The notes below the pieces were generated by a model. That model was not told where the DNA came from and ran no database searches. It saw only the letters and a program-made list of their open reading frames with translations. The translations under genes were made by a program, and so were the position numbers. Shown one piece after another: positions 22,095 to 33,469 of a stretch of DNA of 64,000 bases. The stretch is from Tretioscincus oriximinensis (Eukaryota; Chordata; Lepidosauria; Squamata; Gymnophthalmidae). Position 1 is the first letter of the stretch. Every line of letters begins with the position of its first letter. The DNA lies in contig JAJVDF010000248.1 of the NCBI GenBank assembly GCA_022410635.1, positions 316,012-380,011 of the forward strand, in the 5' to 3' direction.

Positions 22095-22645
22095 AGACTT
22101 ACAGTATTAGACACTGCTTGCTGCTTGGAAAGCTATGGCAAACCTAGATAGGGTAAGCAGAGACATTACCTTGGTGACAAAAGTTCATGTAGCTAATGCT
22201 ATGGTTTTTCCAGTCGTAATGTATGGCTGTGATAGCAGGACCATTGGGAAAACTGAACACTGAAGAACTGGTGCTTTTGAATTTGTGTTCATACAAAGGA
22301 CTTCTGAGAGCTCCTTGGACCAAAAAGAAAACAAAATGGTCAGGGAAATGACCAGACTGTTCATTGGAAGGACAAATACTGAATCTTGGGGTCAAATATT
22401 TTGGCTACATAACAAGAAAGCAGGAGTCCCTGGAAAAAAAAAACCCTGATGCTGGGAAAGAGAGAAAGCAAAAGGAGATGGCTAAGAATGAGTTGGATAG
22501 ATACTGTAACTTCATGGAGGCAATCAAAATGACTTTGATATGACTTTAGGAGACAATGGAGGACAGAAGGCCCTGGCATGCCGTGGCCCATGGGGTTATA
22601 CATAGCTGGGTATGACTGAACACCTGAACAATAGCAGCAGCAACT
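22095..22645 (+). mobile_element. BovB/RTE LINE, 3' end
   Basis: Follows the BovB 3' region in order: 'ggaaagctatggcaaacctagatag', 'aagcagagacattaccttgg', 'gctatggtttttccagtcgtaatgtatggctgtga', 'ggaaggacaaatactgaa', 'tggaggacagaaggccctggcatgc' and 'cacctgaacaatagcagcagcaac'. In translation this gives the AMVFPVVMYGC-type motif with local damage (MVFPVVMYGCDSRTIGK). Several frameshifts and stops are present. BovB is known for horizontal spread between squamates and ruminants. Confidence 0.85.
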
Positions 22646-22959
22646 AAGAGACATACATAAGAGGCAGTGTACTTTTTAAAGGGAAGCATTTATTAACTTA
22701 TGAGCAAAGCGGATTTGTGTATTTTTATCATATTTATTGTGTTCTATATACAAGTGGTTGCTATTATAGAATGGGCTACTGGAGTAGAAGGGTAAAGAAC
22801 GCATATCTTACGTATCATCTCAAGATGTCTGTTGCCTCTCAAGGTGGGTCTCCGCTATTTAAAGACAAATGTTTTATTGTAAAATATATTTTTATCTTTG
22901 AGCACCATGATGTAGACAGAATAATCTAAAATCCTATAATCTAAAATCTTATTCCTCTC

Positions 22960-23476
22960 TACAGTTCTTTGTTAGGGCCACACTTGGAAAACTGTGTTCA
23001 GTTCGGGGGGCAATTTAAAAGGGACTAGAGCAAGTTCAAAAGAGAATTAAAAGGATGGTGAGTGGTCTGGAAACCATGTCCTATGAGGAACATTTAAAGG
23101 ATCTAGGGATGTTTAGTCTGCAAAAGAGAAGACTGAGATGAGACCTGATAGCTGTCTACAAATATCTGAAGGGCTGCCATAGAGCAGAGGGATCAGCATT
23201 GTTCTCAGTGGCACATGAAAGGATTAGGAACAATGGGATGAAACTGCAGGGGAGTAGATTTAGATTAGATACCAGAAAAAAACTTTCTAACTGTAAAGGT
23301 GATAAACCAGTGGAACACTTTGCCACAAGAGGTGGTGAATTCGTCTTCGCTGGAAGTCTTTAAACAGAGATTAGACAGTCATCTGTCTGGGATGGTTTAA
23401 TAAATCCAGCATTTAGCAGGGGGTTGGACTCGATAGCCCTGGAGGTCCCTTCCAATTCTATGATTCTATGAATCCN
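22960..23476 (+). mobile_element. CR1 LINE, canonical ATTCTATG tail
   Basis: Reads like classical CR1: 'gggccacacttggaaaactgtgttcag', 'cctatgaggaacatttaaaggatctagggatg', 'gacctgatagctgtctacaaatatctgaaggg', 'ggttggactcgatagccctggaggtcccttccaattctatgattctatg'. It is the only copy in the window with the standard ATTCTATG octamer; the others end in TTCTTATG. Reading frames are badly broken. Confidence 0.9.
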
Positions 23477-23742
23477 AGCAAAATAGTGTTATATTAGCAT
23501 TTGAAGTCCATGTTCAGAACTTCAGATCAAGAAATGTAAGTTTTTTGCAGTGATAATATCATCAAAAAGTTGTCTGAATACATAATAGATGTGTGATAAT
23601 GTTGTAACACTTCAGGGAAAGTGGGTGATTGGAACATTCTATGCACATAACCTGTTCATCTTTAAACTAAAGGTCAGGATATAGACATGTAGTGGATCCC
23701 AGCTGCTTGTCTGTGCTATGCAAATGAAATTACATAGTCACA

Positions 23743-23885
23743 CAATATTATTTATTTATTTATACTTATACCCCGCCCTACACCCAACGTTCTCAGGGTG
23801 GCCCACAGTAAAACATCAATACAAAATTAACAAATTAAAAGCAGTATAAAAATCAATACAAAATTAATCCTGTAGATATCCAACC
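23743..23885 (-). mobile_element. L2/SINE-type tail fragment
   Basis: Starts 'tttatttatttatacttataccccgccctacacccaacgttctcaggg', the complement of the L2-type terminus at 17.96-18.03 kb. Confidence 0.6.
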
Positions 23886-23946
23886 CTGTGGATATCTATC
23901 ACCTTGTCTTTCCACCTTGATCACCCACATGCTTTTNATGCTTTTA

Positions 23947-24440
23947 AACCATAAGAACATAAGAAGAGCCATGCTGAAATGGGCCAGTGCCCATCTAGTC
24001 CAGCATTCGGTCTCACACACCTGGGCAGTCTGGAACAGAAGAAGGCAAAATCTTCAACTGTTCTTGATGCCCTGCAAAAGGTATTTCAGGAATATTGCCT
24101 GTTGCTCCATCTCGGAGGCAGTATCAAGACATCCAAGTTAGTAGCTGTTTATGCCCTTGGTTTCCATGAACTTTTTAAATCCTGTCTTAAAGCTATCCAG
24201 GCTGCTAGCTACCACCACCTCTTCTGGAAGTAAATTCCAAAGGCTGATGACCCTCTGGGTGAGAAAATACTTTCCCTTGTCTGCCCATCAGCTTCAGGTC
24301 CTAGTGTTATGCAAAAGAGAAAACATTTTTTCTCTCTTCACCTTATCCATCCTGTGAATGATTTTATACACTTTAATCAAATTACCTCTCAAATGCCATC
24401 TTTCAAGGGTGAAGAGGCCCAGATGTTGCAGGTGGATTTC
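23947..24440 (-). mobile_element. CR1-like LINE, 3' end
   Basis: Begins with the complement of the octamer tail (cataagaacataagaagagcc). It continues through the 3' UTR and ORF2 C-terminus to 'aggtggatttcaaacc', with 'cttctggaagtaaattccaaaggctgatgaccctctgggtgagaaaatactttcc' in between. The three overlapping plus-strand frames here are antisense shadows. Confidence 0.85.
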
Positions 24441-25279
24441 AAACCATCTTGTTTCCAGGACTAGACAAAACTTGTGTCTGTGTGTGTGTGAGGGGAGGGG
24501 GGGACACTGGATTCCCCCCCCCCTGATTTAACCCAGTTCTTAATCCAGTACTGAGCATGGTTTAAAAACACCACCTGTGATCAGAGTACTAGAGATGTGC
24601 AAATATGGTTTAATTTAATATAGCTTGAAGCCAGAAGGCAGCCCATTAAAAGACCAATACTTCAAAGTCCTTGATAAAATGTTCAACTCTTCACATAAGG
24701 CATCTTATCTGTGACTGTAGCAACTCTCCCCCTGAACTCAACATCTTTTTAACCCCTCAATGAAATAAGTAACATGCAATCGCTCTTGCTGTCCTGTTAC
24801 TCATAAATGACAATCGGAACTCTCTGGGTAAACATTCACTCCAAATGTTCGTGGCAAGTCATCTTGAGCAAGTCCCCAGTAGCTGATATATGGTTCTTAG
24901 CAAAAGTACCAGCTAAGGTCACCTAAAGTTCAGATACTCCATGGCAGGAATGCCTTCCTGACACTAACTAAATAGCCCTTATTCAAAAGGGACTGGTTGG
25001 GTTGAATAGGTGGTTTGATTTAAATAATTNTAAAGCTGAATCTCAGGGTTTTTTTAAATGATTATTTAATTGACTATAAATATGGAACTGCTCACAGCTT
25101 CTAGCTTCAATCTTAAAGCTGAAAAGGAGTGATAGAACTGTGGAAACTGTGGATATGACTGGGCTATGGCTGCACCCACATGCCTCTGAACAGTGCCAAT
25201 TTACATGGTCTCCTGGAAGGGCTCATTCAAGAAGTCAATTCTACTCATCACTATCTAAACAAAGGCATGAAAAACATTT
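24441..25279. other. Unique DNA, no gene seen
   Basis: Holds a short (TG)n run at 24476-24490 followed by G- and C-runs. 'ctagagatgtgcaaatatggttt' at 24589 may be a scrap of the element at 25.28 kb. Confidence 0.4.
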
Positions 25280-25505
25280 CAGTAGAGATGTGCACAAACT
25301 GAACTTTTGTGGTTAGATGAAAATTGAACCAAATCCCTTTAGTTTTGGTTCAATTTAAACTGAATGTGTTTGTAATAAGAAAATGGTTCGGTTTCTACAT
25401 GAGCTACCTTTGGTTTGCTATGGTTTGTTAGGACCAGCCATAATTTGGTTTCAATCTGAATTGGGAATTCAGTGTGGTTTGATTCCAGTGCAAGCCATGT
25501 AAACC
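25280..25505. mobile_element. Possible degenerate hAT-type element
   Basis: Starts 'agtagagatgtgcacaaactgaac' and is rich in 'ggttt/aaacc' strings (tggttcaatttaaactgaat, atggtttgttagg). This pattern is reminiscent of hAT-derived repeats beginning 'agggatgtgcac'. Neither the right terminus nor a target duplication could be identified. Confidence 0.25.
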
Positions 25506-25724
25506 ACTTGGTTTATTGCAAATAGTGAAAAGGCTGAAGCACTTGGTACAGTTCTACATTTTAGGTCATAGATTTGTCCTGCTGTGCTATATAAAGTTTG
25601 TATTTTGTCAGTATATAAGCACTGAAAGTGCTGGTTTTAACTATCTAGCTCCTTNCTGGGGCAATCAAGTTTTGTTTGCTCTATGTGCTCTTCCCATGAG
25701 TTGAGAATAGGGGGAGATGTTGCC

Positions 25725-25845
25725 TTCTTGTGTTCAGACTGCCCAGGTGCAATCAGTGGGCCTTTGTGTGAGACAGACTGCTGGTCTAGATGGGCTCTGG
25801 CCCAATTCAGCAGGGCTCCTCTTAAGTTCTTATGTTCGTGAGCAG
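25725..25845 (+). mobile_element. CR1-like LINE terminus
   Basis: 'gttcagactgcccaggtgcaatcagtgggcctttgtgtgagacagactgctgg...ctcttaagttcttatgtt': the last 120 bp of the family. Confidence 0.8.
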
Positions 25846-26879
25846 GACCTGCAATAGAAAGACAAAGTCAGAAATGGGATGCAGTCTTCCTTTTACTGGT
25901 TTCAATTTGAATATGTCCATCAATGCGAAGTGTTCTTTAACACTATGCAATAGAAATTGTGTTTTTGTCAAAAGCCAACTGGCATCACAGCAGTAATACT
26001 GACAATTTATTCCTCTATATTTGGATATACCAGTATAAAGTGTGTGTATTCCTACCTATTTGTATTTTATTCTTTAATGCCAAAAAAGTATCAGTCAAAG
26101 TCATGCTACAAATACATGGGCTGCATCCAGACTTTTGAATGTGGCAGACTAAAAATATAATTATTAATTATTAACAGCTGTTATTAACTATCAACCTCTG
26201 TAATTGAGAACCAGTCCATGTACCGTGTATGTAAAAACATTGTAATGTAGTTTATTTCCCCTTGCATTGATCTATAGTCTTATGCTAATCAACAGGGATG
26301 ATTGATTGATTGGCAAATAGTGGAGACTCGGGATCAATATGGTAGTGATAGCTGGACAGAGAATGATAGATTAAACCTTGATGATTGTCATGATGAGAAA
26401 ATGGTAAGATTAAATAGAAAATCACTTATGCTAGAATTTTTGGGGTGGGTGAGGATTATGGATTTATGGCCAAAGAATTCTACATTCTATTGGGGTCCAA
26501 GGGCTCAATTTTGGATGCTCAGACTGCACCAAGTTGAGTTCCAATATCACTTCACTTAATCAAGATGCTTCATTAATGTATCAAGCTGCCTAAATAAAAA
26601 GGTCAGCTTGTCAGGGAAGGTTATTTATAGCCACATTCTGTTTGGCGGCCTTTTGTAGACACTTTGCATAACATTGGTAACCATGAAAATCCTTTCCTTC
26701 TTCCTTCCTTCCTCTTTTTTATTACTCAAAAGTGACTAATGAAAATCAATAACCAATTTTAAAAGAAGAGAAATTCCAATGGAATTTCAAACATGGATTT
26801 CTTTGGCAGGTTGTTGCTATTGAAGTAAATCATATAGGCCAATAACTTCAGGATAAGACAACATTTTTGTATGTAGTAG
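25846..26879. other. Unique DNA, no gene seen
   Basis: The frames at 25957-26160 and 26302-26559 have no motif I recognise. A (TTCC)n-like run occurs at about 26694-26712. Confidence 0.45.
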
Positions 26880-27055
26880 ACTATGAGGCAGGGTGTGGCA
26901 GAGGCTAAGAACAGGCCTTTTAACAGAGAGGTCAGTTGTTTGAGGCCCATGTGTCTGCTGTGGAGAAGGGTGAGCGCCCTCTACTGGCCTTAGCTTCAGC
27001 CAACCTAGATGTTGAAAGTGAGCAATTGCAAATTGATATGTAGAAACAACTAGAC
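26880..27055 (+). mobile_element. SINE family 2, front half
   Basis: 'gagaagggtgagcgccctctactggccttagcttcagccaacctagatgttgaaagtgagcaattgcaaattgatatg' matches the front half of the 35.1-kb copy. The 3' half with the CTT tail is missing. Confidence 0.6.
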
Positions 27056-27154
27056 TGCACATCCTTCTTTCCTTGACTTCCTTTCAGCCCTTCACCTCAT
27101 TTGCGAGGTCCTTTGCTGGTTCAAAAACCTCTTTACTCAATTTGCAGTAAGAAT

Positions 27155-27300
27155 TNTACAAGCCTCAGTATTAATATTCCATAGTTTGTAATATACAGAA
27201 ATTTGTTTACTCTTGCTTAGAGTTACTGTAATTGAAACAGCCTGCTTATCTTATTCAAATAGTTTCTCCTTTGTGCTCTTCTTCAGCCACTTTGTCTCTA
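27155..27300 (+). repeat. Unclassified repeat shared with 42.6 kb
   Basis: 'tattaatattccatagtttgtaatatacagaaatttgtttactcttgctta' parallels 'tattaatattctatagtttgtaatattgagaagtttatttactattgctta' at 42.64 kb. The larger 42.6-kb sequence looks LTR-like. Confidence 0.5.
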
Positions 27301-27714
27301 TGATAATCTTAATGACTTTGGCTTCTTCTTCTCCTCAAACCCTGAGGGCATGCCAAGAAAGTGATTTTTAATGATGGAATCCAGTATATGGCTTTTAAAA
27401 AGAACAGGATTATCTTTCCTCTCCATCAGAAGAAAGGAAGTTGTCATGGAGATTTTGTATCATCTGACCTACCTGACCCAAGTTTCCTCCAATTACCTTT
27501 CCAGTTGTTGCCTTGATGTCATTTCCTTCATGCCCCCTTTTCTGGACATACTGAAATCTGATCAGATTAAACTCACCTGATTGCTGCCTCCAGTAACTTC
27601 ATTTTCCCCTCCCCTGTTCTAGTCTAATCAGGCCAGNCATAATCATGTGGCTGGGCTCCAGGATCCTGCCACATAGTTCAGGTGGTAAGGATCCTGGTAG
27701 GTGTCAATCCAGTG
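27301..27714. other. Unique DNA, no gene seen
   Basis: No supported gene or repeat. Confidence 0.4.
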
Positions 27715-28475
27715 GGTAGCAGCAGCAGCAGCAAAAAAAAAAGCAAATTCAATGTTAGAAATAATTAAGAAAAGAATCGAAAACAAGTCAGCAAATGTTG
27801 TTTTGCCTCTATAAATCTGTGGTGAGGCCACATTTGGAATATTGTGTACAATTCTAGTCACCACATCTCAAAAAGGATACTTTGGAACTGGTGAAGGTGC
27901 AGCAAAGGGCAACAAAAATGATCAAGGGAAATCCAGCTGCAGTGTCTTAGCCTCTTCAGCCTTGAAAGACAGCATTTGAGAGGAGACCTAATTGAGATGT
28001 ATAAAATCATGCATGGGATAGATAAGGTGAACAGAGAAAAACTATTTTCTGTATCACAACAGTAGGACCTGGGGGCGTTCCTTGAAACTGATGGGTAGAA
28101 GAGTGAGGACAGACAGATTCATCCAGTGGCTCATCTGCCTATGGAATGTACTTCCAGAAGAGGTGGTAGTAGCTAGTAGCCTGGATAGCTTTAAAATAGG
28201 ATTAAATAAATTCATGGAAGCCAAGGGTATAAACAANTACTAGAATGGATGTCTTGATANTGCCTCCAAGATGGAGCAACAGGCAGTATTCCTGAAATGT
28301 TTTTTGCAGGGTCTCGATAACAGTTGAAGATTTTGCCTTCTTCTGTTCCAGACTGCCTAGGTGCAATTGGTGGTCCTCTGTGTGAGACAGAATGCTAGAC
28401 TAGATGGGCTCCAGCCCGATTCAGCAGGGCTCCTCTTATGTTCTTATGTTCTTGTCCTTATGTTCTTATATCCTG
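27715..28475 (+). mobile_element. CR1-like LINE, 3' end (about 760 bp)
   Basis: Covers the end of the reverse transcriptase region ('gtggtgaggccacatttggaatattgtgtacaattctagtcacc'), the ORF2 C-terminus with 'cagtggctcatctgcctatggaatgtacttccagaagaggtggtagtagc', and the full 3' UTR. The tail is 'cttatgttcttatgttcttgtccttatgttctta'. Reading frames are broken. Confidence 0.88.
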
Positions 28476-29151
28476 CCAGTGAAGCCTGGGAAATCTATCA
28501 TACCAAAAGCTGGGAAAGTCACTTTGTTGTAACATAATATAAATTCTTAAGTTGGGATTGCATTTACATAGATACTCTTGAAATAAACTTAATGATATGA
28601 AATATCTGATCTACACGATTTCCTTATGAAGTCTGATTTGGAATCCTACTAGTAGAAAATAGAATGTACTGAATATTACTGAATAGGGTGAAATAAGACA
28701 AGCTGCAAGATAGTCTATTATATTCAAATAGTTTTTATCAGGTGAAGATTGTGAAGAAGATATTCTGACAGATGCCAGCTAAAAAGAGCATTGAATGCAG
28801 AAAGTAACAGTGAGGAAATAATATTCGGAGTCAGCCAAATGCTTAGTGCTTATTGATTAAGAAATGTCACCTACTGCAACAATCAAGATATACTGTGAAA
28901 TGAATCAGATCGGCTGTACATATTAGCTGTGCATTCCTTTAGCAAGACAAGATGAAAAGCACACGTTCAAAAAGGAACTGGGTGGTGAAAGTTCCAGTCC
29001 TATCTGAAATAATATATTTATGAAAGAGTCTAATAGTTTGAGGCCATACTCAGATGACCACCGATGGTATCTTTAAGAATAGAAAGATTCATTGCAAAGC
29101 CACCATGAAGCAGGGAGACAAAGCACAAAGACCTCTCAATGGGGGTTTCCT
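28476..29151. other. Unique DNA, no gene seen
   Basis: No supported gene, RNA or repeat. Confidence 0.45.
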
Positions 29152-29705
29152 GTTGTGAACATAAGAACATAAGAAGAGCCATATTGGGTCAGGCCACAGC
29201 CCATCAAGTCCTGCATTCTGTCTCACACAGAGGCCCACCAGATGCACCTGGGCAGTCCGAACAGAGGAAAGCAAAATATGCTCCTNTTTATGACTCCCTN
29301 CAAATGGTATCTCAGGAGTCCTGCCTGTTGCTCCATCCCAGAGGCAACATCCAGACATCCATCCTAGTATCCATTTATACCCTTGGTGTCCATAAACCTG
29401 TCTAGTCCTGTCTTGAAACTATCCAAGCTGTCAGCTACCACTACCTCTTCAGGAAGTAAATTCCACAGGCCGATGACCCTCTGAGTGAAAAAATACTTTC
29501 CTTTGTGCTGTTCTCACTTTTCTACCCAACAGTTTTAAGGANTGCCCTCTGGTCCTTGTGTTGTGTGATAGAGAAAACATTTTTTTTTCTATCCACCCTG
29601 TCCATCCCATGCATGATTTTGTACACTTCAATCAGATCACCTCTCAAACGTCGNCTTTCAAGGCTGAAGAGGCCCAGACGTTGCAGCCTGACTTCATAAG
29701 GGATG
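29152..29705 (-). mobile_element. CR1-like LINE, 3' end
   Basis: Begins with the complement of the tail (gaacataagaacataagaagagcc). It runs through the 3' UTR and ORF2 C-terminus to 'caaacgtcgnctttcaaggctgaagaggcccagacgttgcag'. Frames on both strands are shadows of the element. Confidence 0.88.
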
Positions 29706-30284
29706 TCCTGTGTGTTTTATTCCAACTGTGATGGCTTTTTAATTACTGTGAGGGTGCAACGTCCATCTGTGAATGTCAGAATCATCAGAAAATTATTTGC
29801 ACCATGCAGATCATGGTACTTCCTTGCCATTTGGATGGTAGCCATGAAAACTGCCCCACAGGAGACAGGGGCATCTTAGCTGGGACTTCCTTTTAAGATG
29901 ACTTATATCTTGAGACCTGTTTAAAGAAAAAAACCAGTAATCTGATAGACAATGGACATGAGAAGACATCGCTTAGCGCAGAGGAAACTGACGTGGTGCT
30001 TCAACACTAGTTATCCCAGTAAAAATATGACTTGCTTTATAAATATCTTAAGTAGGAACTACTGTTAGATTCTGTGTAAATCTGATAGGCCATCAGGTTC
30101 CAAGGAATCTCAATGGCAACACAAGATGTCTTTAATCTGGGTTTGAGCAATAAGGTTTAACCTAGGAAGGAAATCTTGGTGTACACAGTTCTGAAGAGCA
30201 CAAATAGAAAGACGTTCTGGCAGTAAGTTCAAAATGTGGCATTCTCTGTTAAATTTCCAATTATTTCCGTTTTTACACTTTTTA
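29706..30284. other. Unique DNA, no gene seen
   Basis: No supported gene or repeat. Confidence 0.45.
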
Positions 30285-30380
30285 GATTAGTTGTGAGTTA
30301 GTTGTTATTAATTCAGTCATTCAACCATGTCTGACTCTTCATTGTTCTCATAAACCATAGCATGCCAGTCCCTTCTGTTC
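30285..30380 (-). mobile_element. BovB 3' terminal fragment
   Basis: 'gtcattcaaccatgtctgactcttcattg' and 'cataaaccatagcatgccagtccc' are the complement of the BovB terminus ('ggcatgccgtggcccatgggg...tgggtatgactgaac' at 22.57 kb). Confidence 0.65.
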
Positions 30381-30387
30381 TTTGCTG

Positions 30388-30472
30388 CCTCCTGGATTTG
30401 TAACCTTCTTTGAGACCTCTGAGTATAGGATGAAATAGAAATGCAAGTAAATAAATAAAAAATAAAACATTC
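30388..30472 (+). mobile_element. LINE/SINE tail fragment
   Basis: 'cttctttgagacctctgagtataggatgaaatagaaatgcaagtaaataaataaa' is an L2/SINE-type terminus with an A/T-rich repeat. It abuts the BovB fragment in the opposite orientation. Confidence 0.5.
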
Positions 30473-31210
30473 TGTCCTTGATAAAGCTGTTAAAATTAAT
30501 GGAACTGTAACCTGGATTTCATTTTAAAGTTCCAACTCTGAAGGCTTTGAAAGAAAGGATAGAAATGGTGCAAATAATCTATTAAATAATTCAAAAGACC
30601 TGCAGAGCAATTGATTGGGAAGGATCACTGTACAATTTTTTTTCTGTAATGGGGGAAAACAGGTCTCAAACCCATATTCATTCTAGTCACCCTTCATGCC
30701 CTGTTCACCTCATAGACTTCATACAATGATGTGTCTAATATAGAAATTGTTATCTGCCATGACTCAACTGTACAGACAGCAACAAACTTCAGAAGCCCTG
30801 TAAAATGAAAGAGAAACAGATCAGGGCGAAAAAGTACTTCAGATAATTTTTCTCAGTGATGTTTTCNTGTCATGTTTAATAAAGTAAGTTCACATTCCTC
30901 TGTCATCTGAAAGTATTCNAGGGAAATTTAAGTTGTCACAACAAATAGAGTAAGTGATGCAAGTACAAAGAACTAGCCTTTCAAGTTCACTATTTCTCAT
31001 TATGTTGAATTCATTTTCATAATCATTCCTTTCTCCTTAAATTTCACTACCATGAAAATAACAATGGTCATTTTCACTCTGGCTATTTCAATTTCAGAAT
31101 AGAATGTTTTGGCTTGGGATATACAATCTATCCAAACTGATGTATTATATTTTGAAGGTTTTGAAAAATATTAGTAATGTTGTACCAGAAAATTATAATC
31201 AATTATGGGA
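30473..31210. other. AT-rich unique DNA, no gene seen
   Basis: No supported gene or repeat. Two single ambiguous bases lie at 30867 and 30919. Confidence 0.4.
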
Positions 31211-31218
31211 ATAAATAA

Positions 31219-31463
31219 GCCAGTTTGGTGTAGTGGTTGAGTGTTGGACTAGCACCTGGTAGTCTCCTGGTTTGATTCCCCACTCCTCCATAAAAGCCAG
31301 CTAGGTGATCTTGGGCCTGTNACAGTTTTTTGAACTCTGTCAGCCCCACCTACTCCACAGGGTGTCTGTTGTGGAGAAAAGAAAAAAAGATATGTGCGCC
31401 AGCCTATGTCTGGCCACCCTGAGACCTTCNGGTANAAGGCAGGATACAAGTATAAATAAATAA
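31219..31463 (+). mobile_element. tRNA-derived SINE family 1, complete
   Basis: The head 'gccagtttggtgtagtggttgagtg' carries an A-box-like motif, and 'ctggtttgattcccc' fits a B box (GGTTTGATTCC), so it would use an internal RNA polymerase III promoter. The tail 'ccaccctgagaccttcnggta...ggatacaagtataaataaataa' is the L2-type terminus. AATAAATAAGC flanks both sides (31210-31220 and 31455-31465), a plausible target duplication although it overlaps the tail repeat. Confidence 0.85.
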
Positions 31464-31465
31464 GC

Positions 31466-31722
31466 TTGAGAACTGTTTTAGAAAATTTTTGACTACATTG
31501 TCAGAAATTAAAGTTATAAAACCAATGGCACTCCTCCCTAGGCCATTCTATTTATTTTAGATAATGCTATCAACCCTTTCTGTAAAAATGATATTGTTTT
31601 GGACAAGAAAATTAAAGATTGGAAGATAGAGAATAGAAAGTGTTGATTTTAGAAAAATATTGTGACGCATTCCAAATATTGAAATGCATGGGTTTTGAAT
31701 ACTGTACACCTCTAATAGATGT
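31466..31722. other. AT-rich unique DNA
   Basis: Nothing recognisable. Confidence 0.4.
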
Positions 31723-31730
31723 GTTTAAAG
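31723..31730. repeat. 8-bp target duplication, left
   Basis: GTTTAAAG, matched 7 of 8 by GTTTAAAC at 32247-32254. Confidence 0.75.
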
Positions 31731-32246
31731 TAGNGTTGCCATATTTTGGCAGACCAAAACCAGGACGGGGGTGAGGTGGGGGTGCGTCCATGTGTGTGCG
31801 TGTGCATGTGCGTAGCTGCTCCAATGCTGGAGNCGGGGTTTCGCGCCTGCTGTCAAACAAAGCACGCTAACTCGCCTCCAGCAGAGGAAAAACGCCTGGG
31901 TTTGTGACAGGGAAACAGCTGTCCTCCTGTCACAAACCCAGGCGTTTTTGCTCTACTGGAGGCGAGTTGGCAGCTTTGCCTGACAGCAGGCGCGATCCCC
32001 CACTTCCAGCATTGGAGCAGCTATGGCACGTTCCGAGGTTCCTTCCAGGACCCCAGAAAGCGTTGCCGGGCTGCAGCCGTCAGCTCTGACGACTCCTTTT
32101 CCTTTAAAATCCTGCATTTTTACATTCCCTGAAGCAGCATCGGGGAATATAAAAATNCGGGATTTTATCTTAAAAGCCNGAGGGGACTATATTTTAGTCC
32201 CCCAAACAGGGATTGTCCCGTCTTCCCGGTACGTATGGCAACCCTA
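31731..32246 (+). mobile_element. hAT-type compound-hairpin element A, copy 2
   Basis: A 516-bp copy with termini TAGNGTTGCCATA and TATGGCAACCCTA. It has the same internal order of hairpins as the other two copies: the 'ctgggtttgtgacag' pair, the damaged 'gccgtcagctctgacg' pair and the 'acattccctg...cggggaat' pair. Same orientation as the 53.3-kb copy. Open frames are palindrome-derived. Confidence 0.88.
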
Positions 32247-32254
32247 GTTTAAAC

Positions 32255-32544
32255 TAAATTTGATTAAAAAAGCAAAACACTTTGATCCCTTCAAATCTAT
32301 GTGAATGTTATTAGAAAAGTAGAGGAATAAAAGTGGGTGCCAGAATAGTCAAAGTTTTGCATAATAGAACTTGTCAACTTGGCAGGGCGCTCAAATTTAG
32401 GTAGGTTTTGCAGAATGTAAATGATATTTAAAAGAAGGGGAATCTATTGCCAACCATTCATTTTGCAGTTCTTTTGAATTACTAATCATGTATAAAATCA
32501 AGTTTGAGATGAGCAATGGAGAGAAAAAATGAAATTTAGGAATT
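32255..32544. other. Unique DNA, no gene seen
   Basis: No supported gene. Confidence 0.4.
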
Positions 32545-32895
32545 GGGGGACACTTGATTCTAGAGTTAGGACTGATAAGAAGAATTTTTTTTTCAGTCAG
32601 AGGGTCAGTGATCTTTCGAATGTACTTCAAGATGTAATGGTGACAGATGCCTACTGAATAACTTTAAGGTAGGATTAGACAAATTCATGGAGGCTAGGTG
32701 TATTAATGACTTCTAGAATGGATGCCTANATACTATTTCTGACATATAGGTTTCCTCTGGGGGACTTTTGTCAAATGAGACTGAAGATTTTACATTCTTC
32801 TTCTGCTTGAGAATGCCCAGGTGGATCACTTTGTAAGACAGAATGTAAGACTGGACAGGCTGNTTCAGCATGGCTCCTTTTACGTTCTTATTTAA
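32545..32895 (+). mobile_element. Old CR1-like LINE, 3' end
   Basis: 'cacttgattctagagttaggactgataagaagaatttttttttcagtcagagggtcagtgatcttt' and 'taggattagacaaattcatggaggctaggtg', then 'gaatgcccaggtggatc' and a decayed tail (ttacgttcttatttaatg). It is more diverged than other copies. Confidence 0.7.
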
Positions 32896-33469
32896 TGATA
32901 GAAAGGAACTATAACTACAGAAAAAATGAGGAAAGAGGTAGGTATGGGGGTTTGGCTATATGTCTCAGNACAAATTAAGGTTTTGAAAATGGTGGGGACA
33001 GCTTGTACTCCTTACAAAGAGTTACTTAAATCAGGTTATATTTTTATTCACCAATGGTAATAGGTTTAAGGAAGTGATTTCAAAAAAAATCTGTCTGCAA
33101 TTTCTGCATGAAATAGAAATCAAACATTTTGAGAAATATTCATAGGGGGGAAATGTGAAATACTTCACTTTCCCTCTCCTTCCTACTCAGAAAATTAAAG
33201 AGGGAACTGTACAGTTTTATCCATCCAAATCAAAAACTAATCAAGGAAGATAAAAGGCTACTGCCAGTTCTATAGGAGAGAAACTAGAAACGAGAGTGTT
33301 AACTGGCTTTTCCTGCATAGAAGATAGATGCCATTGCATCTGTCTTGGTGGCAAATGGTACTAGGAAAATCAAATTGCCCTGATCTCTTAAAGCACAGCT
33401 TTGAGTCCTATTTGCTGGTGACAGCCATTCTGGAAGTGAAGCCAGACACCTATTTAAGCAGTGGAAGAA
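32896..33469. other. Unique DNA, no gene seen
   Basis: No supported gene or repeat. Confidence 0.4.

Noticed and set aside
25280..25505. Confident hAT call for the 'gagatgtgcac' sequence
   Set aside because: Only one end is suggestive. No second end or octamer duplication was found, so it is kept only as a low-confidence feature.
31219..31300. tRNA-like sequence with A and B boxes
   Set aside because: It does not fold as a complete tRNA and is the head of a SINE, repeated at 58.7 kb.
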